Positions 1 to 8,915 are shown, numbered from the stretch's first letter. The stretch is DNA of 64,000 nucleotides from Streptomyces sp. AM 4-1-1 (GCF_029167625.1 NZ_CP119145.1:4464001-4528000); one strand, 5' to 3'. Translations and numbers: made by a program. Notes: generated from the sequence alone by a model not told the origin.

Positions 1-17
1 GCACCGGAGGTGAGCCC

Positions 18-1616
18 ATGACCGTCCTCCCCACCGCACTCGACCCCACCGATCCCGAGTACGGGGCCAACCGCGCCGCCATGCTCGGCAAGCTCGCCGC
101 ACTCGACGCCGAGCACGCCAAGGCGCTCGCCGGTGGCGGCCGGAAGTACACCGACCGGCACCGCTCGCGCGGCAAACTCCTCGCCAGGGAACGGATCGAG
201 CTGCTGGTCGACCCCGACACACCGTTCCTCGAACTGTCGCCGCTGGCCGCCTGGGGCAGTGACCACACCGTGGGCGCCTCGCTCGTCACCGGCATCGGCG
301 TCATCGAGGGCGTCGAATGCCTGATCACCGCCAACGACCCGACCGTGCGCGGCGGGGCCTCCAACCCCTGGACCCTGAAGAAGGCCCTGCGCGCCAACGA
401 GATCGCCCTCGCCAACCGGCTGCCGTGCGTCAGCCTCGTCGAGTCCGGCGGCGCCGACCTGCCCTCGCAGAAGGAGATCTTCATCCCGGGCGGGGCGCTG
501 TTCCGGGACATCACACGGCTCTCCGCCGCTGGAATCCCCACCGTGGCCGTCGTGTTCGGGAACTCCACGGCGGGCGGCGCGTACGTGCCCGGGATGTCCG
601 ACCACACCGTCATGATCAAGGAACGCTCGAAGGTGTTCCTCGGCGGACCGCCGCTGGTGAAGATGGCGACCGGCGAGGAGAGCGACGACGAATCGCTCGG
701 CGGCGCCGACATGCACGCCCGCACCTCCGGGCTCGCCGACCACTTCGCGGTGGACGAACCGGACGCGCTGCGCCAGGCACGGCGGATCGTCGCCCGCCTC
801 AACTGGCGCAAGGCGCACCCCGGTCCGGGCCCCGCCGAGCCGCCGAAGTACGACGAGGACGAGCTGCTGGGGATCGTGCCCGGCGACCTCAAGGTGCCGT
901 TCGACCCGCGTGAGGTCATCGCCAGGCTCGTCGACGGCTCGGACTTCGACGCGTTCAAACCGCTGTACGGCACCAGCCTGGTCACCGGCTGGGCCCGGCT
1001 GCACGGCTACCCGGTCGGCATCCTCGCCAACGCCCGGGGCGTGCTGTTCAGCGCGGAGTCGCAGAAGGCCGCGCAGTTCATCCAGCTCGCCGACCAGCGC
1101 GACATCCCGCTCCTCTTCCTCCACAACACCACCGGATACATGGTCGGCAAGGAGTACGAACAGGGCGGCATCATCAAACACGGCGCGATGATGATCAACG
1201 CCGTGGCCAACTCCCGGGTCCCGCACCTGTCGGTCCTGATGGGCGCCTCGTACGGTGCCGGGCACTACGGCATGTGCGGGCGGGCCTACGACCCCCGCTT
1301 CCTCTTCGCCTGGCCCAGCGCCAAATCCGCCGTCATGGGCCCGCAACAGCTCGCGGGCGTCCTGTCGATCGTCGCCCGCGCCTCCGCCGCCGCGAAGGGA
1401 CAGCCGTACGACGACGAGGCCGACGCCGGACTGCGTGCCATGGTCGAGCAGCGGATCGAGTCCGAATCGCTGCCGATGTTCCTCTCCGGGCGGCTGTACG
1501 ACGACGGGGTCATCGACCCCCGCGACACCAGGACCGTCCTCGGGATCTGCCTGTCCGCGATCCACACCGCACCGATCGAGGGCGCCCGCGGCGGCTTCGG
1601 CGTCTTCCGGATGTGA
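18..1616 (+). CDS. Acyl-CoA carboxylase carboxyltransferase (beta) subunit
   Basis: Carboxyltransferase half of a biotin-dependent acyl-CoA carboxylase; moves the carboxyl group from carboxybiotin to an acyl-CoA. The 532 residues fit the methylcrotonyl/propionyl-CoA carboxylase beta family. The first crotonase-fold half carries FGNSTAGGAYVPGMSDH (about 174-190) and the second half carries GASYGAGHYGMCGRAYDP and WPSAKSAVMGP, as in methylcrotonyl-type subunits. GGAGG at 6-10 places the ATG at 18; the TGA at 11-13 may be the stop of an upstream gene outside the window. It ends 7 bp before the biotin carboxylase gene, so the two should form one complex. With the dehydrogenase and hydratase downstream it fits leucine or branched/isoprenoid acyl-CoA breakdown; substrate is not decidable here. 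Confidence 0.93.
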   Translation: MTVLPTALDPTDPEYGANRAAMLGKLAALDAEHAKALAGGGRKYTDRHRSRGKLLARERIELLVDPDTPFLELSPLAAWGSDHTVGASLVTGIGVIEGVECLITANDPTVRGGASNPWTLKKALRANEIALANRLPCVSLVESGGADLPSQKEIFIPGGALFRDITRLSAAGIPTVAVVFGNSTAGGAYVPGMSDHTVMIKERSKVFLGGPPLVKMATGEESDDESLGGADMHARTSGLADHFAVDEPDALRQARRIVARLNWRKAHPGPGPAEPPKYDEDELLGIVPGDLKVPFDPREVIARLVDGSDFDAFKPLYGTSLVTGWARLHGYPVGILANARGVLFSAESQKAAQFIQLADQRDIPLLFLHNTTGYMVGKEYEQGGIIKHGAMMINAVANSRVPHLSVLMGASYGAGHYGMCGRAYDPRFLFAWPSAKSAVMGPQQLAGVLSIVARASAAAKGQPYDDEADAGLRAMVEQRIESESLPMFLSGRLYDDGVIDPRDTRTVLGICLSAIHTAPIEGARGGFGVFRM

Positions 1617-1623
1617 GGACCGA

Positions 1624-3594
1624 ATGATCGGAACCCTGCTCGTCGCCAACCGGGGCGAGATCGCCCGCCGGATCTTCCGCACCTGCCGCGCCCTCGGCAT
1701 CGCCACCGTCGCCGTGCACTCGGACCCGGACGCCGACGCCCCGCACGTCCGGGAGGCGGACGCGGCCGTACGGCTGCCGGGCGCCGCCCCCGCCGACACC
1801 TACCTCCGCGCCGATCTCCTCGTCCGGGCCGCCCTGGCGGCGGGCGCGGACGCCGTCCACCCCGGCTACGGATTCCTCTCCGAGAACGCCGCGTTCGCCC
1901 GCGCCGTGGCGGACGCCGGACTCCTCTGGGTCGGGCCGCCCGCCGACGCCATCGCGGCGATGGCGTCCAAGACCCGGGCCAAGGAGCTGATGGGCGCGGC
2001 GGGCGTACCGCTGCTCGCGCCGGTCGACCCGGGCACCGCGACCGCCGACGACCTGCCGCTGCTGCTGAAGGCGGCGACGGGCGGCGGCGGACGCGGTATG
2101 CGTGTCGTCCGCGAACTCCCCGAACTGGCAGGTGAGTTGCGGGCGGCCACGGCCGAGGCGGTGGCCGCCTTCGGGGACGGGGAGGTGTTCGCCGAACCGT
2201 ACGTGGAGCGCGGCCGGCACATCGAGGTCCAGATCATGGCGGACGCGCACGGCGGGGTGTGGACGCTCGGCACCCGCGACTGCTCCCTCCAGCGCAGACA
2301 CCAGAAGGTCATCGAGGAGGCCCCCGCCCCCGGCCTCACCGACGAACTGCGCGCCCGGCTGTACGGGGCGGCCGTGACGGCGGCCCGCACGGTCGGCTAC
2401 CGGGGCGCGGGCACCGTCGAGTTCCTGGTGTCCGCGGGCAAGGACCCGTACTTCCTGGAGATGAACACCCGCCTCCAGGTCGAACACCCCGTCACCGAGG
2501 CGGTGTTCGGGATCGACCTGGTCGCCCTGCAACTGCGTGTCGCGGAGGGCGGACCGCTGCCCGCCGCCGAACCGCCGCAGCCGAGCGGACACGCGGTCGA
2601 GGCCCGGCTGTACGCCGAGGACCCCGCCCACGACTGGCGGCCCCGGGCCGGGACCCTGCACACCCTCGACGTACCGGAGGGCCCGGGGGTGCGCCTGGAC
2701 GCCGGGTACACCGACGGCGACACCGTCGGGGTGCACTACGACCCCATGCTCGCCAAGGTCGTCGCGCACGCGCCGAGCCGCGCCGAGGCCGTACGGCTGC
2801 TGGCCCGCACCCTGGAACGCGCCCGTGTCCACGGACCGGTCACCAACCGCGAACTGCTCGTACGCTCCCTGCGCCACCCCGACTTCGCGGACCCCACCGG
2901 GGCCCGCCTCGACACCGGCTTCTACGGTCGCCACCTGGCCGCGCTGACCACCGCCCCCGACCCACGGGAGCAGCGCCTCGCCGCCGTCGCGGCGACGCTC
3001 GCGGAAGCCGTCCGGCCCGCCGCCGACGCACCGGGCCCGGCCCGTCTCGGCGCCTGGCGCAACGTCCCCTCAGGGCCGCAGACCAAGCGCTACCGGAGCG
3101 AACCCGACGCCACCGAGCACGAGATCGCCTACCGCACCACCCGCGACGGCCCGGCCCCGGAATCCGGCGCCCGGGTCGTGCGCGCCCGCCCGGACCGTGT
3201 CAGCCTCGAAGTGGACGGTGTGACACGGCACTTCGCCGTCGCCGCGCACCACGACCAGGTGTACGTGGACGGTCCCGCCGGCTCGTACACCTTCACCGCC
3301 CTGCCCCGCTTCACCGATCCCGCCACCCACACCGCCCCCGGCTCCCTGCTCGCCCCCATGCCCGGCACGGTCGTCCGCCTCGCGGACGGACTCGTCACCG
3401 GGGGCGCCGTGACCGCCGGGCAGCCGCTGATCTGGCTGGAGGCGATGAAGATGGAGCACCGCGTCCTCGCCCCCGCCACCGGCACCCTCACCGCCCTGCA
3501 CGCCGAGCCCGGCCGCCAGGTGGAGGTCGGCGCACTGCTCGCCGTCGTACAGGAGAACGCCCAGGAACCCGCCGCACCGGAGGAGCACTCATGA
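1624..3594 (+). CDS. Acyl-CoA carboxylase biotin carboxylase/BCCP (alpha) subunit
   Basis: Carboxylates its own biotin using ATP and bicarbonate and hands it to the beta subunit encoded just upstream. 656 residues from ATG 1624 (MIGTLLVANRGEIARRIF, the classical biotin carboxylase N-terminus). The ATP-grasp core shows KAATGGGGRGMRVV and EMNTRLQVEHPVTE. The C-terminal biotinyl domain carries EAMKM with the acceptor lysine near residue 609. An in-frame extension upstream of 1624 only shadows the previous gene. The stop overlaps the next start (ATGA), so translation is probably coupled. Size and domain order match methylcrotonyl-CoA carboxylase alpha rather than the short AccC type. Confidence 0.93.
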   Translation: MIGTLLVANRGEIARRIFRTCRALGIATVAVHSDPDADAPHVREADAAVRLPGAAPADTYLRADLLVRAALAAGADAVHPGYGFLSENAAFARAVADAGLLWVGPPADAIAAMASKTRAKELMGAAGVPLLAPVDPGTATADDLPLLLKAATGGGGRGMRVVRELPELAGELRAATAEAVAAFGDGEVFAEPYVERGRHIEVQIMADAHGGVWTLGTRDCSLQRRHQKVIEEAPAPGLTDELRARLYGAAVTAARTVGYRGAGTVEFLVSAGKDPYFLEMNTRLQVEHPVTEAVFGIDLVALQLRVAEGGPLPAAEPPQPSGHAVEARLYAEDPAHDWRPRAGTLHTLDVPEGPGVRLDAGYTDGDTVGVHYDPMLAKVVAHAPSRAEAVRLLARTLERARVHGPVTNRELLVRSLRHPDFADPTGARLDTGFYGRHLAALTTAPDPREQRLAAVAATLAEAVRPAADAPGPARLGAWRNVPSGPQTKRYRSEPDATEHEIAYRTTRDGPAPESGARVVRARPDRVSLEVDGVTRHFAVAAHHDQVYVDGPAGSYTFTALPRFTDPATHTAPGSLLAPMPGTVVRLADGLVTGGAVTAGQPLIWLEAMKMEHRVLAPATGTLTALHAEPGRQVEVGALLAVVQENAQEPAAPEEHS

Positions 3595-4847
3595 GCACCG
3601 TCCCCGGCACCACCCCCCTCGGCACGACCTCTCACGGCACCACCGCACCTCACCGCACCGCCCCTCACCGCGTCACCGACCCCGTCGGCCCGGCCGTCCT
3701 CGAAACCGAGGAGCACCGGGCCCTGCGCGCCGCCGTCGCCGCCCTCGGGAAACGCTACGGACGCGACTACCTGGCCACCGTCGTCAGCGCGGGCGGCCAC
3801 CCCCACGAGCTGTGGACCGAGGCCGCCCGGCTCGGCTACCTCGGCGTCAACCTTCCCGAGGAGTACGGCGGCGGAGGCGCCGGCCTCGTGGAACTCTCCA
3901 TGGTCCTGGAGGAGTTGGGGGCGGCCGGCTGCCCGCTGCTGATGATGATCGTCTCCCCGGCGATCTGCGGCACGGTCATCGCCCGCTTCGGCACCGACGC
4001 CCAGAAGCGCCGATGGCTCCCCGGACTGGCGGACGGAAGCCTCACCATGGCCTTCGGCATCACCGAACCCGACGCCGGTTCCAACTCCCACCGCATCACC
4101 ACCACCGCCCGCCGGGACGGGGACGACTGGCTGCTCACCGGCCGCAAGGTCTTCGTCTCCGGTGTCGACATCGCCGAGGCGACCCTCGTCGTCGGACGCA
4201 CCGAGGACGCCAGGTCCGGCAGGCTCAAGCCGTGCCTGTTCATCGTCCCGCGCGACGCACCGGGTTTTCACCGCAACCGGATCGACATGGAACTCCAGGC
4301 ACCGGAGAAGCAGTTCGAGCTGGTCATCGACGACGTGCGGCTGCCCGCCGACGCCCTGGTCGGCGACGAGGACGCGGGCCTCCTCCAGCTCTTCGCCGGA
4401 CTCAACCCGGAACGCGTCATGACCGCCGCCTTCGCCCTCGGCATGGGCCGCCACGCCCTCGGCCGCGCCGTCACGTACGCCAGGGAACGCCAGGTGTGGA
4501 AGACACCCATCGGCGCCCACCAGGCCATCGCCCATCCGCTGGCCCAGGCCCACATCGAACTGGAGCTGGCCGGGCTGATGACCCGGAAGGCCGCCACGCT
4601 CTACGACCTCGGTGACGACATCGGCGCGGGCGAGGCCGCCAACATGGCGAAGTACGCGGCGGCCGAGGCGTGCGTCAGGGCCGTCGACCAGGCCGTGCAC
4701 ACCCTGGGCGGCAACGGCCTCACCCGCGAGTACGGGCTGGCGTCCCTGGTCACGGCGGCCCGGGTCGCGCGCATCGCACCCGTCAGCCGGGAAATGATCC
4801 TCAACTACGTGTCCCACCAGACCCTCGGCCTCCCCAAGTCGTACTGA
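3591..4847 (+). CDS. Acyl-CoA dehydrogenase
   Basis: FAD-dependent acyl-CoA dehydrogenase introducing the alpha,beta double bond in an acyl-CoA. 418 residues; about 40 N-terminal residues are a Thr/Pro/His-rich low-complexity lead not typical of the family. Family motifs are AFGITEPDAGSN (flavin/substrate loop, middle domain) and the C-terminal LGGNGLTREYGLASLV region. It starts within the stop of the biotin carboxylase gene (ATGA overlap), so the three genes form one transcription unit. The pairing with a methylcrotonyl-type carboxylase suggests an isovaleryl- or citronellyl-like substrate, but that is inference. Confidence 0.92.
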   Translation: MSTVPGTTPLGTTSHGTTAPHRTAPHRVTDPVGPAVLETEEHRALRAAVAALGKRYGRDYLATVVSAGGHPHELWTEAARLGYLGVNLPEEYGGGGAGLVELSMVLEELGAAGCPLLMMIVSPAICGTVIARFGTDAQKRRWLPGLADGSLTMAFGITEPDAGSNSHRITTTARRDGDDWLLTGRKVFVSGVDIAEATLVVGRTEDARSGRLKPCLFIVPRDAPGFHRNRIDMELQAPEKQFELVIDDVRLPADALVGDEDAGLLQLFAGLNPERVMTAAFALGMGRHALGRAVTYARERQVWKTPIGAHQAIAHPLAQAHIELELAGLMTRKAATLYDLGDDIGAGEAANMAKYAAAEACVRAVDQAVHTLGGNGLTREYGLASLVTAARVARIAPVSREMILNYVSHQTLGLPKSY

Positions 4848-4952
4848 CCGGAGCGCACCGCCCCGCACCACGCCGAGCCCCGTTCCGCCGAGTCCCGTAC
4901 CGTCGGCCCCCGTACACCGCGAACCGCGCGAGCGCGAAAGGGAGGACCACCC

Positions 4953-5687
4953 GTGACCCTGTCCGTCCCGTCCCACGACCGGGGCGTCACCACGCTCACC
5001 CTCGACTCCCCGGCGAACCGCAACGCGCTCTCCGCGCGGCTCGTCGGGGAGTTGTCCGACGCGCTCGACGCGTGCGCGGGCGACGACACCGTGCGGGCGG
5101 TCGTCCTCACCCACACCGGCAACACGTTCTGCGCGGGCGCCGACCTCGGCGCCCCGCCGGACCCGGCCGCGTTCGTCGCCCTGCTCCGGCGGATCGTCGA
5201 GCTGCCGAAACCGGTGGTGGCGCGCGTCACCGGGCATGTGCGGGCGGGCGGGCTCGGTCTGCTCGGCGCCTGTGACATCGCGGTGGCGGGTCCGGACACG
5301 ACGTTCGCGCTCACCGAGTCCCGGCTCGGCCTCGCCCCGTCCGTGATCTCCCTGGTGCTGCCCGCGCGCATGGACCCGAGGGCCGTCGGCCGCTACTACC
5401 TCACCGGGGAGCGGTTCGACGCGGCGGAGGCCGCCCGCACCGGGCTCGTCACGATCGCGGCGGACGACGTGGACCGGGGACTCGTGCCCGTACTCGAAGG
5501 ACTGCGCAGGGCCTCGCCGCAGGGGCTCGCGGAGTCGAAGCGGCTGGCCACCCGGGCCGTCCGGGACCGCTTCGACGCGTACGCCGACGAACTCGTCGGC
5601 CACTCGGCGTCGCTCTTCGCCTCGGACGAGGCACGCGAGGGCATGACGGCCTTCTTCGAGCGGCGGGACCCGGCATGGACGCTGTGA
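4953..5687 (+). CDS. Enoyl-CoA hydratase/isomerase family protein
   Basis: Crotonase-fold enzyme of 244 residues, expected to hydrate an enoyl-CoA or a methylglutaconyl-type CoA made by the preceding enzymes. The CoA-binding/oxyanion segment NTFCAGADLGAPP and the second oxyanion loop GHVRAGGLGLLGACDIAVA are present. The start is GTG 4953 after GGGAGG at about 4941-4946. It lies 105 bp after the dehydrogenase and overlaps the TetR gene by 13 bp, so it belongs to the same operon. Whether it is a hydratase, isomerase or lyase cannot be told from these motifs. Confidence 0.9.
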   Translation: MTLSVPSHDRGVTTLTLDSPANRNALSARLVGELSDALDACAGDDTVRAVVLTHTGNTFCAGADLGAPPDPAAFVALLRRIVELPKPVVARVTGHVRAGGLGLLGACDIAVAGPDTTFALTESRLGLAPSVISLVLPARMDPRAVGRYYLTGERFDAAEAARTGLVTIAADDVDRGLVPVLEGLRRASPQGLAESKRLATRAVRDRFDAYADELVGHSASLFASDEAREGMTAFFERRDPAWTL

Positions 5688-6349
5688 CACCACCGGACGG
5701 ACCGGCCACGGCCCTCGACGCACCGCAGGAACGGCCCACCGGCAAGGCGCCCAAACAGGACCGCAGCCGGGCCACCCGGCAGCGGCTGCTGGAGGCCGCC
5801 GTCGCCTGCCTCGCCGAACACGGCTGGGCGGGTTCCACGGTCTCCGTCGTCGCCGAACGCGCGGGCGTCTCGCGCGGCGCGGCCCAGCACCACTTCCCGA
5901 CCCGCGAGGACCTCTTCACTGGGGCCGTCGAATACGTCGCCGAGGAGCGCTCCGCCGCCCTGCGCGCCCTGCCCGTGCAGGACCGGCCGGCGGTGGTGGC
6001 CGCCCTCGTCGACCTCTACACCGGCCCGCTCTTCCGCGCCGCGCTGCATCTCTGGGTCGCCGCGTCCGACGAGGACCAGCTCCGCCCGAGGGTCACCGAA
6101 CTCGAAGCGCGGGTCGGCCGGGAGACGCACCGCATCGCGGTCGGACTCCTCGGCGCGGACGAGACCAGGCCCGGGGTGCGCGAGACGGTCCAGGGCCTGC
6201 TCGACATGGCCCGGGGCCTGGGCCTCGCCAACCTCCTCACCGACGACACGGCCCGCCGGCGCGGGGTGGTGGCGCAGTGGGCGGAGCTGGTGGACGGAGC
6301 ACTGGGCCCGGCGGTACGGGGCCCGGACGCCCCGCCCGCCACCGGCTGA
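5675..6349 (+). CDS. TetR/AcrR family transcriptional regulator
   Basis: Predicted ligand-responsive repressor of 224 residues. The N-terminal helix-turn-helix reads QRLLEAAVACLAEHGW..VSVVAERAGVSRGAAQHHFPTREDL (about residues 31-83). The C-terminal ligand domain has a conserved-looking DEDQLRPRVTELEARV segment. The ATG at 5675 lies inside the last codons of the hydratase gene, so it is co-transcribed with the catabolic operon and most likely senses an acyl-CoA from that pathway and controls it (inference). Confidence 0.92.
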   Translation: MDAVTPPDGPATALDAPQERPTGKAPKQDRSRATRQRLLEAAVACLAEHGWAGSTVSVVAERAGVSRGAAQHHFPTREDLFTGAVEYVAEERSAALRALPVQDRPAVVAALVDLYTGPLFRAALHLWVAASDEDQLRPRVTELEARVGRETHRIAVGLLGADETRPGVRETVQGLLDMARGLGLANLLTDDTARRRGVVAQWAELVDGALGPAVRGPDAPPATG

Positions 6350-6380
6350 GCGGTGGGCGGCAGGCGGCAGGTTTCCGCGG

Positions 6381-6422
6381 GTGCCGGGTGCCGGGTGCCG
6401 GGTGCCGGGTGCCGGGTGCGGG
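6381..6422. repeat. 7-bp tandem repeat (GTGCCGG), six copies
   Basis: Six head-to-tail copies of GTGCCGG, the last with one substitution, 31 bp after the TetR stop codon. Non-coding. Close in character to the arrays at 7555, 11679 and 61004, which also sit at gene 3' ends. Confidence 0.9.
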
Positions 6423-6441
6423 TACCGGACGCCGTCCGGTT

Positions 6442-6685
6442 CTACGCGGTCTCGCCGTGGCCCGGGATCTCCCCGTGGCCCTCGATCTCGCGCGGGTCAC
6501 GGCTCCCGGGACCGACGTACCGCGCCGAGGGGCGCACCAGCCGTCCCGTCCGCTTCCGCTCCAGGATGTGCGCCGACCAGCCCGCCGTGCGGGCACAGGT
6601 GAACATCGACGTGCACATGTGCGCCGGGAACTCGGCGAAGTCCAGCACGATCGCCGCCCAGAACCCGACGTTCGTCGTCGGCACC
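6442..6685 (-). pseudogene. Citrate synthase 3' remnant (citA-like)
   Basis: About 80 codons on the minus strand still read as the C-terminus of an actinobacterial citrate synthase: [20 protein letters not shown], then [15 protein letters not shown] and [12 protein letters not shown], ending at TAG 6442. Upstream the frame runs straight into antisense pdxH sequence, so roughly the first 300 codons are gone. The Asp of the usual NVDF motif, which supplies the catalytic aspartate in the family, is Gly here (NVGF), agreeing with decay. In Streptomyces relatives citA lies next to pdxH (from memory), so this looks like an internal deletion of a once intact neighbour. Confidence 0.8.
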
Positions 6686-6766
6686 CGGTCCGGGCCCGAG
6701 GGCCCTCCCCACGTACGCCCCGGACCCTCCCCGCGCACTGTTCGACCGCTGCGGGAAGATGGCCCC

Positions 6767-7564
6767 GTGCCCAACGCAGACGCCGCAGATCCCTCGGACG
6801 TGACTTCGTCCGCTCCGTCTTCTCCCGGGATCTCCCCCGGTTCCCCCGGAGCCCCTTCCGGGCCGTCCTCCTCCGCGTCCTCCCCGGGTCCGACGCCTTC
6901 CCCCGAGTCTTCCCGGTCGACCGCCGACCCGGCCGTGATGCGCGAGCAGTACCGCTCCGAGGACCTCACCGAGGACGCGCTCGCCCCCGATCCGATGGAA
7001 CAGTTCGCCCGCTGGTTCCGCCAGGTCGCCGGGGGCGGCGCCCTCCACGAGCCGAACGCGATGGTGGTCTCGACCGCCACCCCCGGGGGCCGCCCGTCGT
7101 CCCGCACGGTGCTGCTGAAGCAGTTCGACGCCCGGGGCTTCGTCTTCTACACGAACTACGGCTCACGCAAGGGACGCGAGCTGGCCGCCAATCCGTACGT
7201 CTCGCTGCTCTTCCCCTGGCACCCGATGGCCCGCCAGGTGATCGTCACGGGCACCGCCGCGCGGGTCGGCCGGGGCGAGACCGTCGCGTACTTCCGTACC
7301 CGCCCGCATGGCTCCCAGCTGGGTGCCTGGGCCAGCGACCAGTCGGCACCGATCGGCACCCGCCGTGAACTCGTCGAGCGGTACGAGGCACTGGCGACCC
7401 GCTACCCGGAGGGCGAACAGGTCCCGGCGCCGCCGGAGTGGGGCGGCTTCCGCGTCGTACCGGACGCGGTGGAGTTCTGGCAGGGGCACGAGAACCGGCT
7501 GCACGACCGGCTGCGGTACGTGCGCGAGGGGAACGGCTGGCGGCTCCAAAGGCTCTGCCCGTAG
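6767..7564 (+). CDS. pdxH: Pyridoxamine 5'-phosphate oxidase
   Basis: FMN-dependent oxidase making pyridoxal 5'-phosphate from pyridoxine or pyridoxamine 5'-phosphate. The catalytic body begins at [10 protein letters not shown], followed by [32 protein letters not shown] and SRKGREL (FMN/substrate contacts), and ends [18 protein letters not shown], close to the usual RLxP end. The chosen GTG 6767 follows GGGAAG at 6753-6758 and gives 265 residues with a 57-residue Ser/Pro/Gly-rich leader that the family lacks; ATG 6938 would give a normal 209 residues. The leader's region abuts the truncated citrate synthase, so the start is uncertain. A 17-bp repeat array overlaps the stop codon. Confidence 0.88.
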   Translation: MPNADAADPSDVTSSAPSSPGISPGSPGAPSGPSSSASSPGPTPSPESSRSTADPAVMREQYRSEDLTEDALAPDPMEQFARWFRQVAGGGALHEPNAMVVSTATPGGRPSSRTVLLKQFDARGFVFYTNYGSRKGRELAANPYVSLLFPWHPMARQVIVTGTAARVGRGETVAYFRTRPHGSQLGAWASDQSAPIGTRRELVERYEALATRYPEGEQVPAPPEWGGFRVVPDAVEFWQGHENRLHDRLRYVREGNGWRLQRLCP

Positions 7565-7656
7565 TCCGGCTCTGCCCGTGGTCCGGTTCTGCCCGTAACC
7601 CGGCTCTGCCCGTGGTCCGGTTCTGCCCGTGGTCCGGTTCTGCCTGTGCTGCGGCC
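7555..7656. repeat. 17-bp tandem repeat, six copies, overlapping pdxH stop
   Basis: Copies of CTGCCCGTGGTCCGGTT-like sequence begin at 7555, 7572, 7589, 7606, 7623 and 7640, an exact 17-bp period with scattered substitutions. The first copy contains the last codons and stop of pdxH, so array expansion started from coding sequence. The period is not a multiple of three and no gene runs through it. Confidence 0.9.
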
Positions 7657-7714
7657 CCGCCCGTGACACCGCCTGCCCGTGCCGCCGCTCCGAGGGGCCG
7701 GCGGCACCGGGAAC

Positions 7715-7916
7715 GCAGAAACCCGCGGGCTCTGGTTCCTCCTTGCGGAGGAGCCGGCCGGACTTACCGGCGAGCCCGCGGGCGGTGACTGCATTGGGTT
7801 TCGGCAGACAGCCTGCCGAGGTGCACAAGAGTGCGACAGCGAGCCGTCAGCCCGCAGTCACCTCACGAGTCCGAGAAGACTGCACTTCCGGATCACCTCC
7901 TTTCAACGTGTACCCA
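7715..7916 (-). ncRNA. Candidate structured small RNA with 12-codon ORF
   Basis: Between the convergent pdxH and nagS genes the minus strand has its own promoter-like sequence and several nested pairings. A 9-bp pairing joins GGTGACTGC (7851-7859) to GCAGTCACC (7786-7794) and encloses a CGGCAG/CTGCCG hairpin and a GCAC/GTGC hairpin. A second domain is closed by GCGGGCTC/GAGCCCGC (about 7723-7774) and holds a GCCGG/CCGGC hairpin and a stem capped by GCAA, a GNRA loop only in the minus-strand sense. Near the 5' end lies AAAGGAGGTGATCC (7890-7903), a full match to the 16S 3' end, then GTG 7885 and 12 codons ending in TGA at 7847. A T-rich tail follows the last stem. I do not recognise the family; predicted from sequence alone. 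Confidence 0.42.
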
Positions 7917-7917
7917 C

Positions 7918-7947
7918 ACCATAGGAACCGCCTCCGCGCGCACACAA
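7918..7947 (-). promoter_or_regulatory. Candidate vegetative promoter for the small RNA
   Basis: On the minus strand TTGTGT (7942-7947) and TATGGT (7918-7923) are separated by 18 bp, a fair match to the HrdB-type -35/-10 consensus. The predicted start lies near 7911, a few bases before the strong ribosome site of the 12-codon ORF. Confidence 0.4.
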
Positions 7948-8028
7948 CCGATTTATCAGAAGTGTTTCTGACGCCCCCCGGGCCGGACGACGGCCTCCGT
8001 CAGGGCCGGGCGACCGGGCGCACACGAC

Positions 8029-8048
8029 GGAGGCCGGCACCGGCCTCC
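8029..8048. terminator. Hairpin downstream of nagS
   Basis: GGAGGCCGG and CCGGCCTCC face each other across two bases (effective loop about four to six), 28 bp after the nagS stop on the minus strand. No T run, as is common in high-GC actinobacteria. Confidence 0.4.
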
Positions 8049-8075
8049 GCCCCCGCTCCACGTCTGCCGTGACTC

Positions 8076-8831
8076 CTACGACCGGTAGAAGATCCGGTCG
8101 CGGTACTTCGTCATGACCCGGCCGTTCCACTCGTGGCCGCCGTCGACGTTCCCGGACCGCAGCAGCGGCGGTTCGATGCCGCGGGCCACCAGCTGTTCGG
8201 CGGCGGCGGCCATCATGGCCTGCATCAGGGCACTGGTGACGACGGTCGACGCGGGCGCGAACGGCGCCTCGATGCCCTCGGCCGTCAGTTCCGCGTCCCC
8301 GATCGAGATCTTGCTGTCGAGGACGATGTCGCAGTGGTCCTTCAGGAACCCGCCCGAGGTGTGCCGGGAGCGGGTGTTGTCCGCGTACGCCACCGATGTG
8401 ACACCGACGACCTTCAGCCCGAGGGCGCGGGCGTTGATCGCCATCTCCACCGGGAGCGCGTTGCGCCCGGAGAGCGAGATGATCACCAGCACGTCGCCGC
8501 GCTCGGCGGGGCTGGAGTCCAGCACCGCACCGGCGAGACCGTCGACCCGCTCCAGGGCGGAGCCCAGGGTCGCGGGCATGACGTCGACGCCCAGCGTGCC
8601 GGGTACGGCGAGCAGGTTCATCAGGGCGAGTCCACCGGCCCGGTAGACGACGTCCTGGGCGGCGAGCGAGGAGTGCCCCGCGCCGAACGCGAAGAGGCGT
8701 CCGTCCGCCGCGACGGTGTCGGCGATCGCGGCACCGGCGGCCGCGATGTTGCCGGACTCCTCGTCGCGTACTCGCTCAAGCAGGCCGATCGCCGCGTCGA
8801 AGAACTGACCGGCCAGCTTGCTGTCGCTCAT
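8076..8831 (-). CDS. nagS: SIS-domain sugar-phosphate enzyme, NagS-like
   Basis: 251-residue SIS (sugar isomerase) domain protein; the phosphosugar site is suggested by FAFGAGHSSLAAQDVVYRAG and VLVIISLSGRNALPVEMA. It starts at ATG 8831 after AAAGG on the minus strand and is divergent from the dmdR1-like gene. In S. coelicolor the SIS gene in this position (SCO4393) has been reported as NagS, a GlcNAc-6-phosphate dehydratase behind aminosugar toxicity; the assignment here rests on recalled synteny and family only. A DasR-like palindrome sits upstream at 8916-8930, which fits control by aminosugar metabolism. Otherwise it should be called a SIS-domain protein of unknown substrate. Confidence 0.75.
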   Translation of the reverse strand: MSDSKLAGQFFDAAIGLLERVRDEESGNIAAAGAAIADTVAADGRLFAFGAGHSSLAAQDVVYRAGGLALMNLLAVPGTLGVDVMPATLGSALERVDGLAGAVLDSSPAERGDVLVIISLSGRNALPVEMAINARALGLKVVGVTSVAYADNTRSRHTSGGFLKDHCDIVLDSKISIGDAELTAEGIEAPFAPASTVVTSALMQAMMAAAAEQLVARGIEPPLLRSGNVDGGHEWNGRVMTKYRDRIFYRS

Positions 8832-8915
8832 GTATGGAGACCTTTCCGGCGGTGGGCTATGGGGGTGGGTGTCCGTACGGTGTTGATCAGGGGCGGTCCG
8901 TGCCGCGATCACGTT

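Noticed and set aside
3129..5723. Long minus-strand open frame under the acyl-CoA operon
   Set aside because: Gly/Val/Arg-rich shadow of three well-supported plus-strand genes, with no motif or ribosome site.
7890..7903. Fragment of 16S rRNA 3' end (GGATCACCTCCTTT on the plus strand)
   Set aside because: Only the anti-Shine-Dalgarno 14-mer matches; surrounding sequence is not rRNA. It reads better as a strong ribosome site on the minus strand.
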